The notes: generated by a model from the sequence alone, not told the origin. Counted from the stretch's first letter, positions 25,977 to 35,332 are shown. The stretch is DNA of 64,000 bases from Leisingera sp. ANG-M7 (GCF_000813965.1 NZ_JWLI01000017.1:119474-183473); one strand, 5' to 3'. Numbers and translations are program-made.

Positions 25977-26684
25977 TTACCACTGGGAGGACACTTCCCA
26001 CTTGGCGATCAGTTCATTGAGCGAACCATCGTCTTTCATCGACTGGATTGCTGCGTCGAACTTGCCGCGCAGTTCGGCATCCGACTCGCGGAAACCCATG
26101 CCAACGCCGCCGCCAAGGGATTCGGATTTCTCCAGCATCACCAGATCGTCGCCAACCACGGTGTCGAGGAAGCTTTTGTCGGCCAGAACCGCGTCAGCTT
26201 CGCCATTGCGCACGGCTGCGACGGTTTCTTCCGGGGTGGCGAATTCGACCAGGGTCCAGCCCTGCTCGGCGATGAAGGCCGCCTGGATGGTGGTGGCCTG
26301 GGCCGCGATCACGCCGCCTGCCAGGTCGACGTCAGCCGACTGCGCCACATAGGCGGACGGATCCGGCGGAGTGTAGGGCTGGGTGAAGTCGATGACTTCA
26401 TCGCGCTCGTCGGTGATCGACATGCCGGCGATGATGGTGTCGTAGTTGCCGGAAACCAGGTTCGGAATGATCGAATCCCAGTCGTTCTTGACCCACTCGC
26501 AGGTCAGTTCGGCGCGTTTGCACAGTTCATCGCCCAGTTCGCGCTCGAAGCCGTCGATCTCGCCGGCGTCGTTGACGAAGTTCCACGGCGCATAGGCGCC
26601 TTCGGTGCCCAGGCGCACGGTGTCCGCCAGGCCCATGCCCGCGGTCAGCGCCAGGGCGGCGGTGCCAAGGATCAGAGATTTCAT
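25977..26684 (-). CDS. Periplasmic substrate-binding protein of the ABC transporter
   Basis: A 235-residue exported protein with a signal peptide (residues 1-20, cleavage after GLA). The mature protein shows the SBP_bac_3 pattern: VRLGTEGAYAPWNFVNDAGEIDGFERELGDEL, then KNDWDSIIPNLVSGNYDTIIAGMSITDERDEVIDFTQPY. Such proteins capture lysine, arginine, ornithine, histidine or polar amines. The start ATG at 26684 is preceded by GGGAG; a TTG three bases earlier is less likely. It is the second gene after the ATPase gene. Confidence 0.92.
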   Translation of the reverse strand: MKSLILGTAALALTAGMGLADTVRLGTEGAYAPWNFVNDAGEIDGFERELGDELCKRAELTCEWVKNDWDSIIPNLVSGNYDTIIAGMSITDERDEVIDFTQPYTPPDPSAYVAQSADVDLAGGVIAAQATTIQAAFIAEQGWTLVEFATPEETVAAVRNGEADAVLADKSFLDTVVGDDLVMLEKSESLGGGVGMGFRESDAELRGKFDAAIQSMKDDGSLNELIAKWEVSSQW

Positions 26685-26723
26685 CAAGTTACTCCCATTT
26701 TTGGTTGGTTATTGATTTCGTTA

Positions 26724-27503
26724 TTATTGGTCGTGGCGGGTCGATGACAAGAACGCGCGCAACCGTTCGGAGCGGGTTCCGCCAAAGACGTCATCCGGCG
26801 TGCCTTCTTCCTCGATCAGACCCTGGTGCAGGAACACCACGTGACTGGACACATCAGCTGCCATCTTCATGTCGTGGGTCACGATCAGCATGGTGCGGCC
26901 TTCAGCGGCCAGATCCTTGATCACCTTCACAACTTCCTGCTCCAGCTCAGGGTCCAGAGCTGAGGTGGGTTCGTCGAAAAGCAGCGCCTCCGGCTCCATG
27001 CACAGGCCCCGGGCAATCGCCGCGCGCTGCTGCTGGCCGCCGGACAGCTGCGCCGGGTAAACGTCGCATTTGTCGCCGATGCCGACCTTGGCCAGATAAT
27101 GGCGCGCTTTTTCCTCGACCTCAGCCTTGTCGCGGCCCAGCACTGTGACCGGCGCCTCCATCACGTTTTGCAGGATGGTCATATGGGCCCAAAGGTTGAA
27201 TTGCTGGAACACCATCGACAGGTTGGTGCGGATTCGCAGAACCTGTTTGGCATCGGCCGGACGGCGCGCCAGCCCCTTGCCGGTCCATGTGATCGGCTCG
27301 CCCTTGAACAGGATTTCACCCTGCTGGCTGTCCTCCAGAAGGTTGCAGCAGCGCAGCAAGGTGGACTTTCCAGACCCCGAAGACCCGATCAGCGACACCA
27401 CGTCGCCCTTCTTGGCGGTGATGTCGACGCCTTTGATCACTTCCAGCTCGCCATAGGATTTATGCAGGCCGCGGATTTGCAGAACGGGCGTTGTATCGGT
27501 CAA
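26724..27503 (-). CDS. ABC transporter ATP-binding protein (polar amino acid type)
   Basis: A 259-residue ATPase. Walker A is GSSGSGKST (near residue 41), the signature LSGGQQQR (near 150) and Walker B ALLFDEPTSALD (near 173), followed by the H-loop THDMK. It is the first gene of the minus-strand transporter unit. The start is a TTG at 27503 with AGGGA 11 bases upstream; no in-frame ATG precedes it. About 130 bases to the right separate it from the PhnD-like gene and probably hold the operon promoter, though no clear operator is seen. Confidence 0.95.
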   Translation of the reverse strand: MTDTTPVLQIRGLHKSYGELEVIKGVDITAKKGDVVSLIGSSGSGKSTLLRCCNLLEDSQQGEILFKGEPITWTGKGLARRPADAKQVLRIRTNLSMVFQQFNLWAHMTILQNVMEAPVTVLGRDKAEVEEKARHYLAKVGIGDKCDVYPAQLSGGQQQRAAIARGLCMEPEALLFDEPTSALDPELEQEVVKVIKDLAAEGRTMLIVTHDMKMAADVSSHVVFLHQGLIEEEGTPDDVFGGTRSERLRAFLSSTRHDQ

Positions 27504-27637
27504 GGTGTCTTTGTCCCTGTGAGTGGAAATTCGTTCTTATTGGACCGAAAAAAAGACCGAATGCAACGTTCAAACCGCACAAGCTGTCACCTCAGTTGTC
27601 AAAACGGCGGGTTTGGCGGTGCATTTCGGAAGGAGCG

Positions 27638-28411
27638 CTACGTAAGCTCCGCCGCGCGGATGCGCTGTTCGGTCAACACCGGGCCGGGCGGGGTCGGCAC
27701 CGCCAGATAGTCGCTGGGGGTGAACCGCACCAGACCTTTCAGATGCAAACACGCTCTGGTGTCCTCATCCAGATCGCGGATGGTGGTTTCTATGGCCGTG
27801 AACAGCTCGTCCGCATCTCTGCCCAAGGCCGTGATGTAGGGCAGGGTGGGTGTTGGAACGGTACGTTCAATCTCGATCAGACTGCTGGCAAATGAGTCGT
27901 GCTCCCGGATCAATTCCCAGGTCAGCGCGTCGAGAGAGGCAAAGTCGGCGCGGCCTACGGCAACAGCTTCGGCAGACAGCCGGTGGCCGCCGGTTTCCAC
28001 CAGTGCGCCGGGCAGGATGCTTCGGTCGTGCAGATGCACCATTGGCGCCGCCCAGCCCGATTGCGACAGGGATTCGTTATAGGCAAAGCGGCGTCCGCCA
28101 AACGACGAAAGCGGCTGGCCCGCGTCTTGCTTGCGGGCTACGAAGACGCTGTTGTAGTAACCGGGTTCGCAGCCGGGCAAGCCGTAATCCGGGGTTCCCA
28201 CCAGCTCCACCTCGCCATAGAGACGGGTGCGGTAGGGACAGCCGCAGGTTTGCGACAGCAGCAGCTCCGGAGATTTCCACACCTGCCAGAAATCTGTACC
28301 GCGGGTCAGCTGATCCGGGCCGCCGCTCAGATGCTTGCGGATCTCTGCCCAGAACCTGTCGTTGGCCGCCGCGGTCTCCGGACGGTCGTACATGCCGAGA
28401 TGTGCAATCAT
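27638..28411 (-). CDS. PhnD-like phosphate/phosphonate-type substrate-binding protein without signal peptide
   Basis: A 257-residue protein of the PhnD-like periplasmic-binding-protein fold (PF12974 type). It has a WQVWKSPELLLSQTCGCPYRTRLYGEV region and FVARKQDAGQPLSSFGGRRFAYNESLSQSGW, where the ligand-binding segment lies. It lacks a visible signal peptide and starts MIAHLGMYDRPETAAANDRFW, so it may be cytoplasmic. No permease or ATPase partner is nearby. It overlaps the TerB gene stop by ATGA, so it is cotranscribed with the two TerB genes. Its role is unknown. Confidence 0.75.
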   Translation of the reverse strand: MIAHLGMYDRPETAAANDRFWAEIRKHLSGGPDQLTRGTDFWQVWKSPELLLSQTCGCPYRTRLYGEVELVGTPDYGLPGCEPGYYNSVFVARKQDAGQPLSSFGGRRFAYNESLSQSGWAAPMVHLHDRSILPGALVETGGHRLSAEAVAVGRADFASLDALTWELIREHDSFASSLIEIERTVPTPTLPYITALGRDADELFTAIETTIRDLDEDTRACLHLKGLVRFTPSDYLAVPTPPGPVLTEQRIRAAELT

Positions 28412-28848
28412 TTCACAGCCTCTGCCCGTTTGCGCGCCATGGCGCTGTCCACGTCCGAAACCCCCAGCAGGCTGGCCGACAGCCGCAGCAGTGCGTCTTC
28501 GTTTGCGTCCCGGTGCCCGTCGGCCAGCGCGACCTGCCAAAGCGCCTCGATCACGCCGGTTCGGTCCTCATAAGCCACCGCATCCTTGATGGCGCGGGTA
28601 AAGCGGACAGTATCCGGCGCCTCAGCCTCCATCGCCTCAGCCTGTTCGCGCAGGATCAGTGCACCGCCGGTGTCCAGCCCGTAGCGGGTGGTCAGGATGC
28701 GGTCGATGCGGTCCTTCTCCACCTCGGAATAATTGTGGTCTGAGCGGGCAATCCGTACCAGCAGCGCCGTCAGTGCGAGTTTTGCGCCTTCGTCGTCCAG
28801 CTGCGCGGGCGCTGGCTCCAGCAGCCGGTTCAGCAGTTCCTTGAACAT
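28408..28848 (-). CDS. TerB-family tellurite-resistance-like protein (copy 1)
   Basis: A 146-residue all-alpha TerB-fold protein. The helical segments KLALTALLVRIARSDHNYSEVEKDRIDRIL and ADGHRDANEDALLRLSASLLGVSDVD, and the acidic residues typical of a metal-binding cavity, are present. TerB proteins are associated with tellurite resistance and stress, but most have no proven biochemical activity. It is translationally coupled on both sides, overlapping TerB copy 2 (TGATG) and the PhnD-like gene (ATGA). Confidence 0.85.
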   Translation of the reverse strand: MFKELLNRLLEPAPAQLDDEGAKLALTALLVRIARSDHNYSEVEKDRIDRILTTRYGLDTGGALILREQAEAMEAEAPDTVRFTRAIKDAVAYEDRTGVIEALWQVALADGHRDANEDALLRLSASLLGVSDVDSAMARKRAEAVK

Positions 28849-29315
28849 CAGCTGTCCTCCGCTGTGGGGGAGAATTTAGCCACCGCGCGGGCGCGCGCTT
28901 TCTGGCTGTCGGCATAGGACAGGCCCATCGCCTTGCGGGCATCCTCGATGATGGTGATTTCGCCTTCATGCTCATTGCCGTCCGCAAGCACGACTTCCCA
29001 CAGCGCATCCAGCGCTGCCAGCCGTTCCTCCAGCCCGGTAGTTTCACGGATCAGCCTGCCGAAAGTGTCGGTCTCTGGGGCCGCGGCGTGCAGTTTTTCG
29101 CAGGTGGCGCGCACCTTGGCCGCCTCGATCGCGTTATGCTGGTAGAGCCGCGCCAGAATGCGGTCAATCAGGCTGATCTCCTCCAGCTTGTAGTCCCGGT
29201 CGGACTGCGCCACCCGCACCAGAAGCGCCCCCAGCGCAAGTTCAGCGTCTGGATCAGGCAGAGCAGGCGGTTCAGAGGGGCGGAACGCTTGAAAGAGCTT
29301 CTTGAGCATAGGCAT
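28848..29315 (-). CDS. TerB-family tellurite-resistance-like protein (copy 2)
   Basis: A 155-residue TerB-fold protein, about the same length and pattern as its neighbour. The paired segments are ELALGALLVRVAQSDRDYKLEEISLIDRIL and ALWEVVLADGNEHEGEITIIEDARKAMGL. The two genes are adjacent and probably arose by tandem duplication. It is the first gene of the three-gene unit, and the DUF1330 gene lies 35 bases downstream of the unit start on the same strand, on the other side. It has no signal peptide or transmembrane segment. Confidence 0.85.
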   Translation of the reverse strand: MPMLKKLFQAFRPSEPPALPDPDAELALGALLVRVAQSDRDYKLEEISLIDRILARLYQHNAIEAAKVRATCEKLHAAAPETDTFGRLIRETTGLEERLAALDALWEVVLADGNEHEGEITIIEDARKAMGLSYADSQKARARAVAKFSPTAEDS

Positions 29316-29350
29316 CGGCAGACCTCAGGCAGAGCGGCAGGGCAGGCGGG

Positions 29351-29659
29351 TCAGCCCGCGTACCCTTCGATGATGTGCATATCACCCGTCGAGACCAGAT
29401 CGCGAAAGGCCTTGGCGTCCTGATAAGCCACGGAATCATAGCAGGCTTTGGCGGTTTCGAAATCCTTGAATTCAAGGACCACAGTGCGGGCCCGGAACGC
29501 GCCTTCGCGGACTTCCCGCTCACCGCCGCGGATCAGGAACTTGGCATCGTATTCAGCCAGCACCGGGCGGGCGGCGTTTATGTAGGACTGATAGCGCTCC
29601 ATGTCGTTCACATCCACATGGGCCACCCAGTATCCCTTGGGTGCGGATCCTTCGGCCAT
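29351..29659 (-). CDS. DUF1330 family protein
   Basis: A 102-residue ferredoxin-like (dimeric alpha/beta barrel) protein. It has KGYWVAHVDVNDMERYQSYINAA at the start, RGGEREVREGAFRARTVVLEFKDFETAKACYDSVAYQDA in the middle, and the family tail STGDMHIIEGY. DUF1330 proteins are of unknown function but resemble antibiotic-biosynthesis monooxygenases and EthD-type proteins. The inner ATG at 29659 starts the conserved part; the longer frame to 29824 is unlikely to be coding. The gene is 35 bases upstream of the TerB gene start on the same strand, so it may be cotranscribed. Confidence 0.82.
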   Translation of the reverse strand: MAEGSAPKGYWVAHVDVNDMERYQSYINAARPVLAEYDAKFLIRGGEREVREGAFRARTVVLEFKDFETAKACYDSVAYQDAKAFRDLVSTGDMHIIEGYAG

Positions 29660-29793
29660 GGCTGCAGCCTCCCTTGTTCTTATGGTTGCGGGCAGGCTGA
29701 TACAAAACGGCTGCAAAGACAATGGGGCGGTTATCAGGAATTTCCCCGTATTTCTGGAAAGATGAACGATTTCAGTGCGCTGCTGCATAAAGT

Positions 29794-29822
29794 GAAACGC
29801 CCGCCGGAAGGGCGGGCGTTTC
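29794..29822 (-). terminator. Terminator of valS
   Basis: 12-bp perfect stem, GAAACGCCCGCC (29794-29805) and GGCGGGCGTTTC (29811-29822), with a 5-base loop. The minus-strand tail, CACTTTATG, has only a modest T run, and the plus side has six A. It lies 20 bases past the valS stop. Confidence 0.7.
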
Positions 29823-29842
29823 AAAAAAGCTTGGCAATGGGA

Positions 29843-32800
29843 TCAGGCGATCTCTGCCAAACGTGCCAGAGCCTCTTTGACCTTGGCTTCCTCTTCCTCG
29901 CGTGCGGCAAGGTTCTCCCGGGCTTCCGCCACAACCTCTTCCGGCGCGGAGGCCGCGAACTTCGGGTTGTTGAGCCTCCCGCGCAGGCCGCCCAGCTCTT
30001 TGGCCAGCTTGCCCAGGGTTTTCTCCAGACGCGCCTTCTCGGCATCCACGTCGATCACATCCGCCAGCGGCAGGCCGAAGGAAGCACCGGGGGCCGCCAC
30101 AGAAGCACAGCCTTTGGGGAAGCTCTCCACCTGTTCCAGCACGGTAATGCGGGCCAGTTTCTGAATCATCGCCTCATTCTTCTCCCAGGCGGAACGCGCC
30201 TGATCGGAGAATTCGGTCACAACCATCGGGATTTTGGCTCCGGCCGGCACATGCATCTGCGCGCGGGTGGAGCGGATGTTCTCAATCGCAGTGATCACCC
30301 AGTTCATCTCGGCATCAGCCTCGGCGTTGACCAGCTCGGTGCCGTAGGTCGGCCACTCGGCATGCACCAGCATCTTCTCGCGCTTGGCGGTGTTGCCCCA
30401 CAGCTCCTCGGTGATGAAGGGCATGATCGGGTGCAGCAGGATCATGCACTGATCCAGCACCCAGCCCAGGGTTTGGCGGGTCTCAGCAATCACCGCTTCA
30501 TCCTCGGAGCCGAACAGCGGTTTCGACAGCTCGATGTACCAGTCGCAGACCTTGCCCCAGACAAAAGCATAAAGCGCATTGGCCGCGTCGTTAAACCGGT
30601 AGGCCTCCAGTGCTGCGTCCACTTCCACCCGCACCTTGGCGGTTTCACCGATGATCCACTGGTTCACGGCAGCCTGCGCATCCGGACAGACATAGGCCGG
30701 GACGTTATCATCATAGACGTTGTTGAAATGGGCAAAGTTCACCGCATTCCACAGCTTGGTGCCAAAGTTCCGGTAACCCTTGAGGCGCTCCATATCCAGC
30801 TTCAGCACGCCGCCAAGCGCCGCCATCGCAGCAGAAGAGAAGCGCAGTGCGTCGGCGCCGAATTCCTCTATGATTTCCAGCGGGTCTACCACGTTGCCAG
30901 TGGATTTCGACATCTTCTTGCCTTTGGCGTCGCGCACCAGGCCATGCAGGTAGACGGTGTCGAAGGGGATCTGATCAACGACCGCCAGCTGCATCATCAT
31001 CATCCGGGCGACCCAGAAGAACAGAATGTCCTGACCGGTGACCAGGGTCGAGGTCGGGAAGTACTTCTGCATCTCGGCGGTGTCTTCCGGCCAGCCCAGC
31101 GTGCCGATCGGCCAGAGGCCGGAGGAGAACCAGGTGTCCAGCACGTCAGGGTCGCGGCCAATGCAAAGTTCGGCCTCTAATCTAGCCGGGTCTGGGTTGA
31201 TGCCATGAACATCGAGAGATGACTTTACAGGTAGGGAACCGTTAAAGGAGACGGCCGAAACATTGATGTTTGTAAGATCGGAATAATACTGTTTAGCAAG
31301 CTGTGCTGCTTCTGTTTCTGAAGCCGCACAAAATGATACGCAGTCGGAACCGCTGGGAAGCAGATACGTCTCGTCGCCAGACCCGTCCTGTGCTGCGTGC
31401 TCTTCTAGAGCTTCAGCCAGCCATTCTTTGGTCGGCCCGTACCACACCGGGATCTGATGGCCCCACCACAGCTGGCGCGAGATGCACCAGGGCTCGATGT
31501 TTTCCAGCCAGTGGTAATAGGTCTTCTCGCCGCTCTCCGGCAGGATCTTCACATCGCCATTGCGCACTGCATCCAGTGCGGGGCCGACAACTTTTTCCGC
31601 GTCCACGAACCACTGATCGGTCAGCATCGGCTCGATCACAACCTTGGAGCGGTCGCCAAAGGGCTGCATGATCGGCTTGTTCTCGACGTAAGGCTCCGGC
31701 ACTTGGACCTCTTCGCCGCTTTCCGGATCGGTCTTGGTGACCGTGTGCATGACCGCCAGCCCTTCGCTGGTGATCTGCTCGACCACCAGTTTGCGCGCCT
31801 CGAACCGGTCCAGACCGCGCAGGTCGTCCGGCACCAGGTTGATGGCGTCGGCTTCGATTTCACTCAGGGTCTGCTCGCCCTTGGCAACCGCCATGGCAAC
31901 GCCTGCGGCCTCGTCATAAGACGCGCCGTCGGCCCGCATCTGGCCGCGCATATCCATAAGGCGGTACATCGGAATGCCGCCGCGCTTGGCAACCTGATAG
32001 TCGTTGAAGTCATGCGCGCCGGTGATCTTCACAGCACCCGAGCCGAAGTCCTTGTCCGGGTACTCATCGGTGATGATTGGGATCAGTCGGCGGTGCTCCT
32101 TGGGGCCGACCGGGATTTCGCACAGTTTGCCCACAATAGGTGCGTAACGCTCATCCGACGGATGCACCGCCACTGCGCCGTCGCCCAGCATGGTTTCAGG
32201 CCGTGTGGTGGCGATGGAGATATAGTCGCGCTCCTCCTCGAGGATGACGTTGCCGTCCTCGTCCTTCTCCACATAGGTGTAGGTGGCACCGTTCGCGAGC
32301 GGGTATTTGAAGTGCCACATGTGGCCTGCAACCTCGATGTTCTCGACCTCAAGGTCGGAAATCGCGGTTTCGAAATGCGGGTCCCAGTTGACCAGCCGCT
32401 TGCCGCGGTAGATCAGCCCCTTGTTGTACATTTCCACAAACACCTTGATCACGGCGTCATGGAAGTTGGGGGAGTTCTCGTGGCCGGTGCGGGTATCACC
32501 CTGCGCGCCCGCCATGGTAAAGGCGGTGCGGGAGAAATCGCAGGACGCGCCAAGGCGCTTCAGCTGCTCAACAATGGTGCCGCCGGATTTTTCCTTCCAT
32601 TCCCAGACCTTTTCCAGGAACTTTTCGCGGCCGAGTTCCCGGCGGGACGGCTGCTGGTTTTTTGCCAGCTCACGCTCGACAACCATTTGGGTGGCGATCC
32701 CCGCATGGTCGGTGCCCGGCTGCCACAGGGTGTCGTAACCCTGCATCCGCTTCCAGCGGATCAGAATATCCTGAAGCGTGTTGTTGAAGGCATGGCCCAT

Positions 32801-32959
32801 GTGCAGGACGCCGGTGACGTTCGGCGGCGGGATCATGATGCAATAGGTGGAGGCTTCCGGCTTGGCGTTGGCGCCTGCCTTAAAGCAGCCAGCCTCTTCC
32901 CAGGCCTTGTAAAGGCGGCTTTCGGCTTCAGCCGCGTTGAATGTCTTTTCCATCGCCAT
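29843..32959 (-). CDS. valS: Valine--tRNA ligase
   Basis: Charges tRNA-Val in the cytoplasm. The 1038-residue product has the class I HMGH signature (His53-Met-Gly-His56), CP1 editing insertion, the [14 protein letters not shown] segment and KKMSKSTGN near residue 680. The anticodon domain and a C-terminal coiled-coil (about 970-1038, [18 protein letters not shown]) follow. Residues of about 530-597 are an unusual insert between VWYGPTKEW and [11 protein letters not shown], which carries low-GC codons (see the findings). Otherwise the frame is intact. The ATG at 32959 is the first of two close ATGs and has weak ribosome-site support. Confidence 0.97.
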   Translation of the reverse strand: MAMEKTFNAAEAESRLYKAWEEAGCFKAGANAKPEASTYCIMIPPPNVTGVLHMGHAFNNTLQDILIRWKRMQGYDTLWQPGTDHAGIATQMVVERELAKNQQPSRRELGREKFLEKVWEWKEKSGGTIVEQLKRLGASCDFSRTAFTMAGAQGDTRTGHENSPNFHDAVIKVFVEMYNKGLIYRGKRLVNWDPHFETAISDLEVENIEVAGHMWHFKYPLANGATYTYVEKDEDGNVILEEERDYISIATTRPETMLGDGAVAVHPSDERYAPIVGKLCEIPVGPKEHRRLIPIITDEYPDKDFGSGAVKITGAHDFNDYQVAKRGGIPMYRLMDMRGQMRADGASYDEAAGVAMAVAKGEQTLSEIEADAINLVPDDLRGLDRFEARKLVVEQITSEGLAVMHTVTKTDPESGEEVQVPEPYVENKPIMQPFGDRSKVVIEPMLTDQWFVDAEKVVGPALDAVRNGDVKILPESGEKTYYHWLENIEPWCISRQLWWGHQIPVWYGPTKEWLAEALEEHAAQDGSGDETYLLPSGSDCVSFCAASETEAAQLAKQYYSDLTNINVSAVSFNGSLPVKSSLDVHGINPDPARLEAELCIGRDPDVLDTWFSSGLWPIGTLGWPEDTAEMQKYFPTSTLVTGQDILFFWVARMMMMQLAVVDQIPFDTVYLHGLVRDAKGKKMSKSTGNVVDPLEIIEEFGADALRFSSAAMAALGGVLKLDMERLKGYRNFGTKLWNAVNFAHFNNVYDDNVPAYVCPDAQAAVNQWIIGETAKVRVEVDAALEAYRFNDAANALYAFVWGKVCDWYIELSKPLFGSEDEAVIAETRQTLGWVLDQCMILLHPIMPFITEELWGNTAKREKMLVHAEWPTYGTELVNAEADAEMNWVITAIENIRSTRAQMHVPAGAKIPMVVTEFSDQARSAWEKNEAMIQKLARITVLEQVESFPKGCASVAAPGASFGLPLADVIDVDAEKARLEKTLGKLAKELGGLRGRLNNPKFAASAPEEVVAEARENLAAREEEEAKVKEALARLAEIA

Positions 32960-33310
32960 GCGCTCGATCCTGCGTGGGTGTCATTTCGGGTCGGGCTATC
33001 CCTTACCGAAAGGGGCGGCAAAGGGAAAGTACCCTAAGGCGCGGCGGCTGGCAGGAGGAACGCTCGCGCTTTGGCAGGCACATATTTTCGAGTGCTAACG
33101 GCAGGTTTTTGGGAACCAACGGCAGGTGGTGGCGTTTTACCTGCACGATGCACCTCGCGGTTCCGCCGGGTGCGCTGAGTTTCAGGCGCCGGAGTCCGGC
33201 GCCGCACCCAAAGACGCCCGGCCCCTGCTGACGCGCATTCCGCGGTACGGGCCGGGCGCACGATTTTATACTGTGCAAAGGGGCGCCCGGTGCTGTTCGT
33301 GCAGCGGACG
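32960..33310. other. Non-coding stretch between valS and the panB-like gene
   Basis: 351 bases. It holds the valS promoter region and a perfect 9-bp palindrome, GGCGCCGGA (33185-33193) and TCCGGCGCC (33195-33203), with a one-base centre. A direct repeat ACGGCAGGT is seen near 33107 and 33118. The open frames across it lack ribosome sites and have no recognisable domain, so I call no gene here. Confidence 0.6.
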
Positions 33311-34135
33311 TCAAATTTTGTCCAGTGCCTCGTGCAGTTTTTCCAATTCACCCTCGTGCATGGAGATCGCTTGCGCCTTGTAGGGGAAGTTCCGGGCGCG
33401 TACCTCTGACTGGAACTCCTGCAATGCCTCCACCCGTTCCTGGTACATTTGCCTGTGAAGCCGGCCCAGGTCACGGAAGGCATGGGCGTGGCGCGGCGGG
33501 TTATCCGCTTCGCCACAGATGTCGGCCATGAACAGAAAGACCACATCGCCCGCATTGCCGGAGCCGAGGGAGATGGTGACTATTGAAGTGCGGTCATTGA
33601 GCAACCGCAGCGTTTCCTCCGCCACACATTCAATCTCGCATGCAAAGGCGCCGGCATTCTCGTAGCGCTTGAAGGTTTCATGGATCTGCATCGCTTCCTC
33701 CGCTGTGCGGCCGAAGGCGCGCAATCCGCCGCACCAGTGGCTGAGCGATGGCACCAGCCCCATGTGCACCTGCACCGGGATGCTTTCTTTGGCCAGCATT
33801 TCCACAACGTCATAGGAGCGGTTGGTGAAGTACATATCCGCACCGTTTTCCATGCATTGGATGGCGTGGCGCATGATCTCGTCATTGGTGGCGAACTGGC
33901 CCCAATTCATCGCGGTGCCTGCAAAATGGGTGGGGGCGATTTCACGCGCCATGGCCAAGTGCACGTCCCACAGGGTAAGCAGGTCAATACCCGCATCGAC
34001 GCAGGCCTGGATTTCCGCCTCATTGGCCGGGTTGCACATGGTCAGGCGCTCTCCGGTTTTCTTGAGGTCGATCAGATCCTTGACTGTGTAGTTGCGCCGC
34101 GCCGGGCGGCGGCCGAAAGTATAGATGTTTTTCAT
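33311..34135 (-). CDS. PanB-like (ketopantoate hydroxymethyltransferase-fold) protein, divergent
   Basis: A 274-residue TIM-barrel protein of the PanB/phosphoenolpyruvate-mutase superfamily. It keeps an Asp in LLTLWDVHLA and the Glu segment CEIECVAEE, near residue 168. However, the usual PanB motif around the substrate-binding Lys (VKIEGG) reads MYFTNRSY here. It therefore probably has another substrate than ketoisovalerate. Length and fold fit the family. Its ATG is at 34135, downstream of the terminator at 34161 that follows the sterol-desaturase-like gene, so it may have its own promoter or read through. Confidence 0.7.
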   Translation of the reverse strand: MKNIYTFGRRPARRNYTVKDLIDLKKTGERLTMCNPANEAEIQACVDAGIDLLTLWDVHLAMAREIAPTHFAGTAMNWGQFATNDEIMRHAIQCMENGADMYFTNRSYDVVEMLAKESIPVQVHMGLVPSLSHWCGGLRAFGRTAEEAMQIHETFKRYENAGAFACEIECVAEETLRLLNDRTSIVTISLGSGNAGDVVFLFMADICGEADNPPRHAHAFRDLGRLHRQMYQERVEALQEFQSEVRARNFPYKAQAISMHEGELEKLHEALDKI

Positions 34136-34160
34136 GGGTTCTGCCTGTTTCTCAAATGGG

Positions 34161-34183
34161 AAAACCGGGCCAAAGCGGCCCGG
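34161..34183 (-). terminator. Terminator of the sterol-desaturase-family gene at 34205
   Basis: 7-bp stem CCGGGCC (34165-34171) and GGCCCGG (34177-34183) with a 5-base loop, followed on the minus strand by TTTTCCC. It lies between the 34205 gene and the panB-like gene and would limit readthrough. Confidence 0.75.
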
Positions 34184-34204
34184 CAGGGTATTCCGTGATG
34201 CCTG

Positions 34205-35206
34205 TTACTCGGCAGCCCAGATCTTGCGGCGGCGCTCCTTTACCATTTCGTTGCCCTCATCGGTGCCGTCGTGGAAGGTGTTGAACCACTCGTCCCAGGG
34301 CGTCTCCCATGTACCGTAGTTGCAGTCGAAGAACCGGTGGTGCAGCTGGTGGAAGAAGTCGCCGACCAGGAATTTGGTGTTATTGCCAAGCTTCAGGTGT
34401 TCGAACCCTGCGTGCGAGGTTGGGGCGCCGATGCCGTGGTGGAACAGCAGGAAGATCGCCAGCACCGGATGCCCCGGCAGCAGGAAGAAGATCATCGTGT
34501 CGAACATCAGGAAGAAGCTTTCGACCGGGTGCATCGCGAGGCCGGACCAGGGACCGGTGTTGATGTTGCGGTGATGCCAGGCATGCACCTTGTTATAGAG
34601 CACACCCACATGCAGCAGCCGGTGCAGCCAGTAGAAGTGAAAGCCCGCCCATATGGGGATGAAGATGGTCATCAGAACGAAAGTGACGGGATCTTCCTCA
34701 AGCGTGATCATGGTGACCCAGCCGTTGGCATAGGCGTAAAGGATCAGGCTCTCCCAGAAGGTCCAGAAGGTGAGTGCCGGGCCAAGGGTCCAGAACATGT
34801 TGTCCCAGACCTGGTTCTTGAAGGTGAAGACCTTTGCGCCCTTCATCATCGGGCGCATGTCATAGCGGTACTCATCCGCTTGGGTGCGGTACTTCCAAAG
34901 CGCCAGATGCAGCCCGCCGGCCACCACCATCAGGATACAGAAGTTGCGGAACCAGATTTCAGCCACCCAGTCCCAGCTGAGCGTGGCGATGCGGTCCAAT
35001 GAGGGGGTGAAGAAGGTCCAGGTGATGATGGCAAAGACCAACAAGAGCGCCCGCAGGGCCAGCGGGTTCCAGCTCTGCAGCAGGTATTTGATCGAGGCCA
35101 GCGGCCTCAAAGGCCAATCCCAATAGGGGGAGGTCTGGATCGGAAGCGCGGGGGTGAAGTTCCAAATCTTGCGCTTGGGGCGCGGCGCGTTGGCGGGACC
35201 TGTCAT
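34205..35206 (-). CDS. Sterol desaturase / fatty acid hydroxylase family protein (module A)
   Basis: A 333-residue membrane-bound diiron hydroxylase-type protein. It has three or four transmembrane helices and the family's His clusters: HRLLH (about residue 190), HAWHHRN (about 210) and HQLHHRF (about 290). The enzyme family hydroxylates or desaturates lipids or sterols at the membrane. A paralogue of almost equal length lies at 58875-59879; both share KNQVWDN and NTGPWSG segments. It diverges from the LysR gene at 35343. The true substrate is unknown. Confidence 0.85.
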   Translation of the reverse strand: MTGPANAPRPKRKIWNFTPALPIQTSPYWDWPLRPLASIKYLLQSWNPLALRALLLVFAIITWTFFTPSLDRIATLSWDWVAEIWFRNFCILMVVAGGLHLALWKYRTQADEYRYDMRPMMKGAKVFTFKNQVWDNMFWTLGPALTFWTFWESLILYAYANGWVTMITLEEDPVTFVLMTIFIPIWAGFHFYWLHRLLHVGVLYNKVHAWHHRNINTGPWSGLAMHPVESFFLMFDTMIFFLLPGHPVLAIFLLFHHGIGAPTSHAGFEHLKLGNNTKFLVGDFFHQLHHRFFDCNYGTWETPWDEWFNTFHDGTDEGNEMVKERRRKIWAAE

Positions 35207-35319
35207 GTCTCGTCTCTCATCTCGCTAGTGGAGCGGCTGCCGCCGCGGGGTCTGTTCGCTGCCATGAACCCTAGGGGAGGGGCGGAAAATCCCAGAACGG
35301 TATGTCTTGCTAGTGAGGA

Positions 35320-35332
35320 TAAGTTTTGCTTA
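35320..35332. promoter_or_regulatory. LysR-type T-N11-A box in the 35207-35342 region
   Basis: TAAG (35320-35323) and CTTA (35329-35332) form a 13-base T-N11-A inverted repeat, 11 bases before the LysR start. It lies in the divergent region that would regulate both the desaturase gene and the regulator. Confidence 0.4.

Noticed and set aside
31457..33037. A 526-codon open frame antisense to valS (also 29375-31180)
   Set aside because: Long antisense frames are expected with high third-position GC; they are unlike any known protein.
33034..33555. Open frame of 173 codons on the minus strand between panB-like and valS genes
   Set aside because: It overlaps the panB-like gene in another frame and is arginine-rich in the way of shadow frames.
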